Shown here: one piece after another, positions 1 to 5,479 of the stretch
Numbering within the stretch: position 1 is the first letter of the stretch
Layout: every line of letters starts with the position of its first letter
Source of the DNA: Spirochaetales bacterium
GTDB taxonomy: Bacteria > Spirochaetota > Spirochaetia > SPDA01
Direction of reading: 5' to 3'
DNA length: 5,479 nucleotides
Assembly: GCA_004525155.1 (NCBI GenBank)
Contig: SPDA01000181.1
Span: 1-5,479 of the forward strand
Notes under the pieces: generated by a model
What the model saw: the letters and a program-made list of their open reading frames with translations, nothing else
Databases searched by the model: none
What the model was told of the DNA's origin: nothing
Translations under genes and position numbers: made by a program

Positions 1-644
1 AGCATGTAGAGCAGGGTATGGGCCATGTCCGCCTGGAACCCGAGAACGTCGGGCCTGCCGACCTTTTCGAGCAGTTCCACCATCGGTTTCCACCCGTGCA
101 TGCCGCCCCAGCAGATTTCCCCTTCGGCGGCCAGTTTTTCGCCGTGGTCCTTCGCGATGTCGCAGGCTTTGGAAAAGGTTTCCACGTTTTTCTTCTGGTT
201 TGCCGCCGGATCTTTAAGCCAGCTTTCCGTACTGCCTGCGGTATCAATGCGGATACAGCCGTAGGGCCTCACGCCGAGTTTTTTGAGTTTGTCCGCGATG
301 CCGCAGGCCTTTTTTATCATGAGCAGAAAATTCTTTCTTTCTTCCTCGGTGCCGAAGGCGGGACCTCCCGAAGGCGGCCATACAGGCGCCACCATGGAAC
401 CGATGACGAGGTTTTTTTTCCGGAATTTTTCCGCAAGTTTTTTCAGATCGTCCTCGGTCGAGTCTATATCCACATGCGGAAGACTTAAGAAAATATCCAT
501 ACCGTCGAACTTGACTCCGTTGACCTCCGCCGCCGCGGTAAGCTCTATCATGGTATCCAGGTCGATGACGGGTTCGGAACCTTCTCCCTTGCCGACCAGG
601 CCGGGCCATCCTGCATTGTGAAGTTTCGGATACGTGTTTGCCAT
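1..644 (-). CDS. Sugar phosphate isomerase/epimerase-like TIM-barrel protein (5' part, runs off the left edge)
   Basis: Translating the minus strand from the ATG at 644 gives 214 uninterrupted codons with no stop before the window edge, so the C-terminus is missing. The protein starts [16 protein letters not shown] and has no signal peptide. It looks like the xylose-isomerase-like TIM-barrel superfamily (AP endonuclease 2 fold), whose members isomerise, epimerise or dehydrate sugars and cyclitols with a divalent metal. Supporting features are alternating strand/helix segments, a strand-end acidic motif [11 protein letters not shown] (Glu174 and Glu176, candidate metal ligands), and GFQADMAHT (Asp206, His209), which resembles the second metal-binding strand. 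A tryptophan/proline/glycine loop, VWPPSGGP, lies at 88-95. The start is set by a strong Shine-Dalgarno six bases upstream. The gene follows tex on the same strand but has its own promoter and operator-like site. The substrate is unknown: IolE-, IolI- and MocC-like enzymes share this fold, and so do many uncharacterised sugar enzymes. The fold is fairly sure; the function is not. Confidence 0.72.
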   Translation of the reverse strand, partial: MANTYPKLHNAGWPGLVGKGEGSEPVIDLDTMIELTAAAEVNGVKFDGMDIFLSLPHVDIDSTEDDLKKLAEKFRKKNLVIGSMVAPVWPPSGGPAFGTEEERKNFLLMIKKACGIADKLKKLGVRPYGCIRIDTAGSTESWLKDPAANQKKNVETFSKACDIAKDHGEKLAAEGEICWGGMHGWKPMVELLEKVGRPDVLGFQADMAHTLLYM

Positions 645-650
645 GCGCGT

Positions 651-659
651 TACCTCCTC
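651..659 (-). promoter_or_regulatory. Strong ribosome binding site of the isomerase gene
   Basis: On the minus strand this reads GAGGAGGTA, a near-perfect anti-16S match. It is followed by six bases (ACGCGC) and the ATG at 644. It fixes the start of the isomerase gene, and it contrasts with tex and the acylase gene, neither of which has a recognisable Shine-Dalgarno before its chosen start. Confidence 0.85.
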
Positions 660-662
660 ATA

Positions 663-681
663 GTAGTACATCTGTTACTAC
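663..681. promoter_or_regulatory. Operator-like inverted repeat at the isomerase transcription start
   Basis: The sequence is GTAGTA, seven bases, then TACTAC: a perfect 6+6 inverted repeat. On the minus strand it begins 5 bases after the -10 box (687-692), so it spans about +1 to +18 of the predicted transcript and ends just before the Shine-Dalgarno. A repressor bound there would block initiation. Its size and dyad symmetry suit a dimeric helix-turn-helix repressor such as GntR or LacI type, which often control sugar genes, but no regulator gene is in the window. An RNA hairpin in the leader is an alternative. The repeat is seen directly; the role is inferred. Confidence 0.42.
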
Positions 682-686
682 AGCTG

Positions 687-715
687 ATTTTATGAGGTTT
701 TTCCTGATGAGGCAA
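687..715 (-). promoter_or_regulatory. Sigma70-type promoter of the isomerase gene
   Basis: On the minus strand a -35 box TTGCCT (710-715, 4 of 6 consensus) and a -10 box TAAAAT (687-692, 5 of 6) are separated by exactly 17 bases. An AT-rich stretch at 721-736 lies about where an UP element would sit. Transcription would start near 680-682, leaving a leader of roughly 37 bases. This suggests the isomerase gene is not simply the tail of a tex operon. Confidence 0.6.
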
Positions 716-737
716 GCGGGCATGTAAAATATGTAAG

Positions 738-755
738 GGCCGCTGCGCAGCTGCC
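738..755 (-). terminator. Weak hairpin behind tex, possible terminator
   Basis: Arms at 738-744 and 749-755 pair with one C/T mismatch around a four-base loop, starting seven bases after the tex stop codon. Its core, 742-751, is a perfect palindrome (GCTGCGCAGC). Read on the minus strand it is followed by CTTACATATTTTAC, which is AT-rich but lacks a clean U-run, so as an intrinsic terminator it is poor. Its position between tex and the separate isomerase promoter is the main support. Confidence 0.3.
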
Positions 756-761
756 GGTCAG

Positions 762-2948
762 CTACAACCCTTTCATGGAAAGAGAGATGCGTTTTCTTCC
801 CAGGTCTACGGCGAGGACCCTGACCTGCACCTTCTGCTGAACCTTTACCACGTCCTTGGGGTTTTTGACAAACCTGTCCGCCAGTTCGCTGATGTGCACC
901 AGGCCGTCCTGATGGACCCCGATATCCACGAAAGCGCCGAAGTCCGTCACATTGGTGACCAGGCCGGGAAGAATCATTCCCTCCTGCAGATCTTCAATCT
1001 CATGAACATTTTCGGCGAACCGGAACACTTCAAACTGTTCCCTGGGGTCCCGGCCCGGTTTCTCCAGCTCTGCGAGTATGTCCTTCAGGGTGGGCAGGCC
1101 GGCATCCCCGGAAACGTACCGTTCGGGCCTGATTTCCTTCCGCAGTGCGGGATTCGAAAGCAGATCGGAGAGGGTACATCCCAGGTCGGCGGCCATTTTT
1201 TCGACCAGCGCATACCGTTCCGGGTGCACGGCGCTCGCGTCCAGGGGCTGTTCGCCGCCGCGAATCCTCAAGAACCCCGCCGCCTGTTCGAAGGTTTTTT
1301 CCCCGAGACCGGGCACGCTGCGGAGTTCCTGCCTGGAGGTGAAGGGCCCCCCGGCCGTCCTCCTTGCAACGATGCTGCCGGCGGTTTTTTCGGAAAGCCC
1401 AGCCACGTACCGGAGCAGTTCGCGGCTGGCTGTGTTTAGTTCCACCCCCACCTTGTTGACGCAGCTTGAGACCACATCGTCGAGGGAATTTTTAAGCGCT
1501 TTCTGGTCCACGTCGTGCTGGTACTGTCCCACGCCGATGGCCTTGGGATCGATCTTGACCAGCTCCGAAAGGGGATCCATGAGCCGCCTGCCGATGGAGA
1601 CGGCTCCTCTCACCGTCAGGTCATGGTCGGGAAACTCCTTCCGGGCCGTTTCCGATGCCGAGTATACGGAGGCTCCGTTTTCATTTACCGACAGAATGAT
1701 GAGGGGCCGGCCGAAATCGACGCTTTCGCAGAAAGCGAGAGCCTCCCGGCCGCCGGTGCCGTTGCCCACGGCGATTGCCTGTATCCCGAACCGTTCCGCC
1801 AGCTTCACGAGGCGTTCCGCCGATTCCGCGGTTTTCCGGTGGGGCGCCAGGGGATAGATCGTTTCGTAGTGCAGGAGTTCCCCCTGGGCGCCGAGGCAGG
1901 TTATTTTGCAGCCGGTCCGCAAGCCCGGATCCACGGCCAGAGTTGGTTTTCTTCCCATGGGGGGGGCCATGAGCAGTTCCCTCACATTCTCTGCGAAAAC
2001 GTTGATCGCTTCCCTGTCCGCCCGGCCTTTAAGGGAGTTTTTGAGCTCGGTCTCGAGGGACGGAGAGAGCAGCCGCCGGTAACTGTCGCGAAGGGCCGTT
2101 TCCACCTGTTCGTCGAGTTCACGCGTCACGCCCCTGTATTTCCCCCGTAAGCCGCGCACCGCCGTTTCCTCATCCGGAAGAATATGGAAGGTGAGAAATC
2201 CCTCTGCAGCGCCGCGCAGCACCGCGAGAATTCTGTGTGACGGGGCTTTGGAGGCAGGTTCGGCAAAGTTGAAATAATCCCGGTATTTCACCCCTTCCTC
2301 CTCTTTCCCCCTGGCAGCCGAGGACTGGAGCAGGGCCTTTTCCGAAAACAGTACGCGTAAGCCCCCTCGAATTTCCGCGTCTTCGTTGATTCTTTCCGCA
2401 ATGATGTCCCTGGCCCCCTGCAGGGCATCTTCCAGGGACGCGACACCCTTCTCCTGGTTTATGAAGGCCGCGGCGGCCTGTGCCAGCGAAACAGCGGCCT
2501 CCGTGCCGAGAATAAAGTCCGACAGAGGTTCGAGACCCTTTTCGCGGGCAATCATCGCCCTGGTGCGTTTTTTCGGGCGGAAAGGCAGGTAAATGTCCTC
2601 GAGTTCAGCCATGGTCGCCGCAAGCCTGACCCTGCTTTCCAGTTCGGGCGTCAGTTTTTCCTGCTCCATAAGGGATTTGACAATAGCCTCCCTGCGTGCG
2701 GCAAGGTCCTGAAGCTGCGAAAGTCTGTCCCGCACCGCAATAATCAGGGTTTCATCGAGCCCGCCGGTCTGTTCCTTGCGGTAGCGCGCGATAAAAGGTA
2801 CGGTGCCGCCTTCAGCGAGCAGCTTTACCGTTTCTCTGACCTGTTTTTCCGCAAGTCTGAGTTCAAGAGCGATAATGTTTTCAGGTTCCGGGGGGCTTGA
2901 GGGTTCGCCGCCGGGGCTCCCGGGACTTTTCTGTACTGGGCTTTTCAT
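762..2948 (-). CDS. tex: Tex/YhgF-family transcription accessory protein (S1 RNA-binding)
   Basis: The 728-residue product has the full length and domain order of Tex, a cytoplasmic nucleic-acid-binding protein linked to transcription and related to eukaryotic Spt6. A helical Tex N-terminal region covers about 24-215 with the signature GGTVPFIARYRKE (47-59). A YqgF/RNase H-like domain lies at about 334-460 (AVDPGLRTGCK 338-348, GNGTGGREA 395-403, SVNENGASVYSAS 420-432). A helix-hairpin-helix region spans about 471-565 (IGVGQYQHDV, then SVPGLGEKT at 544-552). A C-terminal S1 domain occupies about 655-726 (VTDFGAFVDIG, DGLVHISEL). Residues 1-23 form a Ser/Pro/Gly-rich tail that most Tex proteins lack as far as I know. 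No other ATG lies nearby, and no Shine-Dalgarno precedes this one. A promoter whose -10 box ends 8 bases before the ATG suggests leaderless translation and supports the start. Transcribed divergently from the desaturase-Rieske gene. Confidence 0.96.
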   Translation of the reverse strand: MKSPVQKSPGSPGGEPSSPPEPENIIALELRLAEKQVRETVKLLAEGGTVPFIARYRKEQTGGLDETLIIAVRDRLSQLQDLAARREAIVKSLMEQEKLTPELESRVRLAATMAELEDIYLPFRPKKRTRAMIAREKGLEPLSDFILGTEAAVSLAQAAAAFINQEKGVASLEDALQGARDIIAERINEDAEIRGGLRVLFSEKALLQSSAARGKEEEGVKYRDYFNFAEPASKAPSHRILAVLRGAAEGFLTFHILPDEETAVRGLRGKYRGVTRELDEQVETALRDSYRRLLSPSLETELKNSLKGRADREAINVFAENVRELLMAPPMGRKPTLAVDPGLRTGCKITCLGAQGELLHYETIYPLAPHRKTAESAERLVKLAERFGIQAIAVGNGTGGREALAFCESVDFGRPLIILSVNENGASVYSASETARKEFPDHDLTVRGAVSIGRRLMDPLSELVKIDPKAIGVGQYQHDVDQKALKNSLDDVVSSCVNKVGVELNTASRELLRYVAGLSEKTAGSIVARRTAGGPFTSRQELRSVPGLGEKTFEQAAGFLRIRGGEQPLDASAVHPERYALVEKMAADLGCTLSDLLSNPALRKEIRPERYVSGDAGLPTLKDILAELEKPGRDPREQFEVFRFAENVHEIEDLQEGMILPGLVTNVTDFGAFVDIGVHQDGLVHISELADRFVKNPKDVVKVQQKVQVRVLAVDLGRKRISLSMKGL

Positions 2949-2956
2949 AACGGAAC

Positions 2957-2985
2957 AGTATAGCCGCGTGAGAAGCCGCAGTCCA
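2957..2985 (-). promoter_or_regulatory. Sigma70-type promoter of tex, leaderless geometry
   Basis: On the minus strand a -35 box TGGACT (2980-2985, 4 of 6) and a -10 box TATACT (2957-2962, 5 of 6) are 17 bases apart. Only the eight bases GTTCCGTT separate the -10 box from the tex ATG, so transcription should begin at or within a couple of bases of the start codon. No purine-rich Shine-Dalgarno is present, in line with a leaderless message. The promoter match is seen; the transcription start is inferred. Confidence 0.55.
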
Positions 2986-2989
2986 GTTA

Positions 2990-3020
2990 TTGATTGCGCC
3001 TGAAGAGGATTTAGTATAAA
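2990..3020 (+). promoter_or_regulatory. Possible promoter of the desaturase-Rieske gene
   Basis: A -10-like TATAAA (3015-3020, 5 of 6) stands 19 bases behind a -35-like TTGATT (2990-2995, 4 of 6). The spacing is longer than ideal, so either the promoter is weak or activated, or the true -35 is different. The -35 box lies only four bases from that of the divergent tex promoter, so a regulator binding between them could affect both genes. Transcription would start near 3027, with a leader of about 30 bases. Confidence 0.33.
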
Positions 3021-3057
3021 TTTAATCGGCCTTTACTGAAATATAAACGGGGGAGCC

Positions 3058-4458
3058 ATGAGCGGGATGCCTGATTACGGAGATGTACTGGAAAAGTGGC
3101 ATAAAAGCGGGATTCCACGTTCGGAACTGACCCAGTTCATGCGCAGGAGCGACGCGAAAGGTATTCTTCAGACCCTGTCCTTTCTCGCGGTTCTGGGCGG
3201 CCTGGGTTATCTTGCGTTCCGGACAATCGGTACCTGGTGGGCTATACCGGCTTTTTTCGCCTACGGCACCGTGTACTGTTTTCTCAATCATGTGATGCAC
3301 GAAACTCACCACCGGACTCCGTTTAAAAGTGTCTGGATAAACGAGGCGGTCCACTGGATTTCGGGCTTTGCCCACGGCGCCGAACCTATTTTCGACCGGT
3401 GGGGACACACCCAGCACCATACCTTCACCTACATCATCGGCAAGGACCCCGAGGTGGTAACGCCCCGTCCGGCAAACATTCCGAGGATACTTGGCCAGTT
3501 CTTCGGAATAGGAATCATAAAACCCCTGCCCATCATCCGGCATGCCCTCGGCATCATTGACGGCTACACCCGGGAACTCGTTCCGGAATCGGACTGGAAA
3601 AAAATGATCTGGAGTTCCCGTTTCTGGCTTTTAGGATACGCCCTTATCGTCGCTTCCTGTTTTTATTTCAATACCGTCCTTCCTCTTGTGTATACGCTCT
3701 TCGCCCGCTTTTACGGCGCCTTCATCCCCACGCTGCTCAACGATACCCAGCATATCGGCCTTGCGCAGGACGTGTATGATCACCGTCTATGCACCAGGGA
3801 TGTCTATCTGAACCCGGTTATCAGTTTTATCTACTGGAACATGCAGTACCACATAGAGCACCATATGTTTCCCGGTGTTCCTTTTCATGCGCTTAAAAAA
3901 CTGCATTCCCGCATCAAGGACCAGCTTCCTCCGGCCTACGGAAATGTGTGGGCGGTCTATAAAGAAATGATTCCCACGCTGCTCAAGCAGCAGAAAGACC
4001 CGGATTATTTCGTGACCCCGAAACTGCCCGAGCCCGCGCCGGTTTCCCTGACCAGCAGGGTTGACGCGGCTGACGGAAGGGCAAGAAAAGAGTTTACGGA
4101 GCGAGATGATGAAGGAAACCTGCTGACCTGGGTGACTGTGTGCCCTTCGGACGGCCTGAAGGCTCCTGATGTCGTTTCTTTTCTGCATAAGGAAAAGTAT
4201 TATGCGGTGTATCGTCTGCCCGACGGCCTCTACGCGACCTCCGGCAAATGTACCCATGCCGGGGCGATTCTGGCGAAGGGCATCGTAATCGGCGGGGAGA
4301 TAGAGTGTCCCGCGCACCAGGGCAGGTTCGATATCCGCAGCGGAATTTCAACCCGTTCCCCGGCCTGCGACCGCCTGGAGTTGTACAGGGTAAAGGAGGA
4401 GGCCGGAGAAATCCTCCTGGCAATCCCCGGGCAGCCTCTTTCTCATCTCCGCCTTTAA
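3058..4458 (+). CDS. Membrane fatty-acid-desaturase-type di-iron enzyme fused to a C-terminal Rieske [2Fe-2S] domain (MocD-MocE-like)
   Basis: This 466-residue protein joins two redox modules. Residues about 1-315 are an integral-membrane desaturase/hydroxylase with hydrophobic segments near 36-57, 60-79, 186-206 and 207-226. Its three histidine boxes are HETHH (81-85, with His78 nearby), HTQHH (117-121) and HIEHH (265-269); NDTQH (228-232) may add a further ligand. This family uses a di-iron centre to desaturate, hydroxylate or demethylate substrates. After a Pro- and charge-rich linker (about 316-355), residues about 356-458 form a Rieske ferredoxin with Cys398, His400, Cys417 and His420 (CTH, 16 residues, CPAH). 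The two extra cysteines that form a disulfide in bc1-type Rieske proteins are absent, so a low-potential, BphA3- or MocE-like ferredoxin is expected. The Rieske domain probably feeds electrons to the di-iron site; no reductase gene is in view. The start has GGGGGAG two bases upstream, which is tight, so Met4 (3067) is also possible. An acylase gene follows 33 bases downstream. Substrate unknown. Confidence 0.9.
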   Translation: MSGMPDYGDVLEKWHKSGIPRSELTQFMRRSDAKGILQTLSFLAVLGGLGYLAFRTIGTWWAIPAFFAYGTVYCFLNHVMHETHHRTPFKSVWINEAVHWISGFAHGAEPIFDRWGHTQHHTFTYIIGKDPEVVTPRPANIPRILGQFFGIGIIKPLPIIRHALGIIDGYTRELVPESDWKKMIWSSRFWLLGYALIVASCFYFNTVLPLVYTLFARFYGAFIPTLLNDTQHIGLAQDVYDHRLCTRDVYLNPVISFIYWNMQYHIEHHMFPGVPFHALKKLHSRIKDQLPPAYGNVWAVYKEMIPTLLKQQKDPDYFVTPKLPEPAPVSLTSRVDAADGRARKEFTERDDEGNLLTWVTVCPSDGLKAPDVVSFLHKEKYYAVYRLPDGLYATSGKCTHAGAILAKGIVIGGEIECPAHQGRFDIRSGISTRSPACDRLELYRVKEEAGEILLAIPGQPLSHLRL

Positions 4459-4491
4459 TATGTCCATGGTTTGATGTACTATCGTTGCACA

Positions 4492-5479
4492 ATGAAAAGA
4501 GAACGCTCATTTTTAGATTTCCTTGTGAGGAGGGGCAGACCTGTTGACCTTAAGTCCGCTGCCGGCATGCCTCTGGAAAAACCGGTGGAAGTGTATGCGG
4601 ACAGGCTCGGCATACCCCACATATTCGCCCAATCCGAAAAGGACCTGTTTACGGCACAGGGTTTTATCCATGCGGCGGACAGGCTTTGGCAGATGGAATC
4701 AATTCGCCGTCTCGCTGCAGGCACGCTGGCCGAAATTGCCGGGGAAGAGTTGGCGGACCTGGACCATTTCTGCAGGATTGCCGGATTCTCCCGTATGCGG
4801 GACAGCATGATTGCGGCCCTTAACGGCGAAGAACGATCGCTTTTTGCCGCCTATGCGGAGGGCATAAACGCCTATATCAAATTTGCCGGAAAAAACCTCC
4901 CCCTCGAATTCAGAATCCTCAAGTGTAAGCCGGCCCCCTGGCAGGCGGAAGATCTCGCAGGGGCCATGCCCCTGAACGCCTGGTTCCTGCAGACCAATTA
5001 TACGGAGGAGATTCTCGCCCTGCTAACCAGGAATAACATGACGGAAGAACTCTGGAACGAATTGTATGCAGTTTATCCCGGCGAGACGCCTCCGCCGGAG
5101 AATTTTTTTAAACAGTACGGCAAGGCAGTCATCGGCCCGCTCATTCCGGCGGCCCTGTCCTTTTACCCTGCACTGAAAGGTGTTGGTACAGGCAGGGAAG
5201 CCGTTGTTATTCCCGGCGGCAGTACCACGGGCGGCAGCAATAACTGGGCTGTCGTAAGGGGGATTAACGGCAAACCGGTTCTTGCCAACGACCCGCACCT
5301 CGACAACAGCCTGCCGCAGATCTGGCACTTCTGCCACCTGTCCTGCCCGGGACTGAATGTCTGCGGAGGTTCCCTGCCGGGAGTGCCGGGGGTCATCATA
5401 GGCAGGAACGAGCAGGTTGCCTGGGGCCTGACGAACCTGATGACGGACTGCTGCGATCTGTTCATCGTCGACCTTGACC
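4492..5479 (+). CDS. Penicillin amidase-family acylase, Ntn hydrolase (5' part, runs off the right edge)
   Basis: The open frame runs from the ATG at 4492 past the window edge, giving 329 visible residues. These are the alpha chain, spacer and start of the beta chain of an autoprocessed acylase that hydrolyses amide bonds of N-acyl compounds (penicillins, acyl-homoserine lactones, acyl amino acids or peptides). Family signatures are PVEVYADRLGIPHIFA, then DLFTAQGFIHAADRLWQME, GGSNNWAV with Ser249 as the expected N-terminal nucleophile after self-cleavage, ANDPHL (265-270), and GVPGVIIGRNEQVAWGLTN. The start is uncertain: ATG 4492 lacks a Shine-Dalgarno, in-frame alternatives are TTG 4471, ATG 4474, GTG 4525 and ATG 4567, and a GAGGAGG at 4527-4533 sits inside the frame. 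An in-frame stop at 4456-4458 prevents further extension, and no candidate N-terminus has a signal peptide, so a cytoplasmic enzyme is expected. The visible beta chain is cysteine-rich. Same frame and probably same operon as the desaturase-Rieske gene. Family sure, substrate unknown. Confidence 0.88.
   Translation, partial: MKRERSFLDFLVRRGRPVDLKSAAGMPLEKPVEVYADRLGIPHIFAQSEKDLFTAQGFIHAADRLWQMESIRRLAAGTLAEIAGEELADLDHFCRIAGFSRMRDSMIAALNGEERSLFAAYAEGINAYIKFAGKNLPLEFRILKCKPAPWQAEDLAGAMPLNAWFLQTNYTEEILALLTRNNMTEELWNELYAVYPGETPPPENFFKQYGKAVIGPLIPAALSFYPALKGVGTGREAVVIPGGSTTGGSNNWAVVRGINGKPVLANDPHLDNSLPQIWHFCHLSCPGLNVCGGSLPGVPGVIIGRNEQVAWGLTNLMTDCCDLFIVDLD

Noticed and set aside
18..621. Overlapping open frames at the left end other than the isomerase frame
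   Set aside because: Shadows of the isomerase gene, which has the Shine-Dalgarno, promoter and family-like motifs.
722..736. Direct repeat ATGTAA twice, nine bases apart
   Set aside because: Too short and AT-rich to stand out from chance; mentioned only as a possible UP-like stretch upstream of the isomerase promoter.
894..2150. Long plus-strand open frames of 181, 259 and 211 codons opposite tex
   Set aside because: They lie fully antisense to a convincing, complete Tex gene, overlap one another in different frames, are Arg/Pro/Ser-rich without recognisable motifs, and are expected by-products of a GC-rich gene.
3022..3543. Minus-strand 173-codon frame antisense to the desaturase domain
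   Set aside because: It covers conserved desaturase histidine-box codons on the other strand, has no domain signature, and its reading would occupy the divergent promoter spacer.
1..4458. Linking the isomerase (IolE/MocC-like fold) and the MocD-MocE-like fusion into a rhizopine-type pathway
   Set aside because: The isomerase is on the opposite strand beyond tex with its own promoter, the TIM-barrel family is very broad, and no MocA, MocB, MocF or MocR gene is visible.
4454..4482. Possible separate promoter for the acylase (TTTAAT / 17 bases / TACTAT)
   Set aside because: Only 3 of 6 and 4 of 6 matches to consensus, partly inside the upstream stop codon. Read-through from the oxygenase gene is simpler.
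4544..4810. TTG-started 88-codon frame with a good Shine-Dalgarno ten bases upstream
   Set aside because: It is the +1 frame of the acylase gene, with no family motif, while the acylase frame over the same bases carries strong conserved motifs. The Shine-Dalgarno is kept only as a start-site puzzle.

Overview
This window comes from a bacterial chromosome that looks moderately GC-rich by eye. It holds four protein genes, packed tightly, with no RNA genes, mobile elements or CRISPR arrays. Nothing fixes the taxon. Tex, a TIM-barrel sugar isomerase and a cytoplasmic-looking acylase would fit several groups (spirochaetes and some Proteobacteria among them), and I do not commit to one. Two genes run off the window edges: a sugar phosphate isomerase/epimerase at the left and a penicillin-amidase-family acylase at the right.

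Left part, minus strand: tex (762-2948) encodes a full-length Tex/YhgF nucleic-acid-binding protein. Downstream of it is the 5' part of a TIM-barrel isomerase gene reading out of the window (644 down to 1). The 117-base gap between them contains a weak hairpin behind tex, then a good sigma70-type promoter for the isomerase gene. An operator-like inverted repeat covers its expected transcription start, and a strong Shine-Dalgarno follows. The isomerase therefore looks like a separately controlled unit.

Right part, plus strand: a 109-base divergent spacer separates tex from an unusual gene (3058-4458). Its product fuses an integral-membrane di-iron fatty-acid-desaturase-type domain to a C-terminal low-potential Rieske [2Fe-2S] ferredoxin domain. 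The arrangement resembles a single-chain MocD-MocE pair. Only 33 bases after its stop, and in the same frame, an Ntn-hydrolase acylase begins with nucleophile Ser249, and it continues past the window. The two probably form an operon. A working hypothesis is that one enzyme oxidises, and the other cleaves, an N-acyl or other amide compound. The substrate cannot be read from the sequence.

The most notable points are the desaturase-Rieske fusion with its acylase partner, the promoter geometry suggesting a leaderless tex mRNA, the operator on the isomerase promoter, and an acylase that cannot carry a signal peptide because an in-frame stop lies just upstream.
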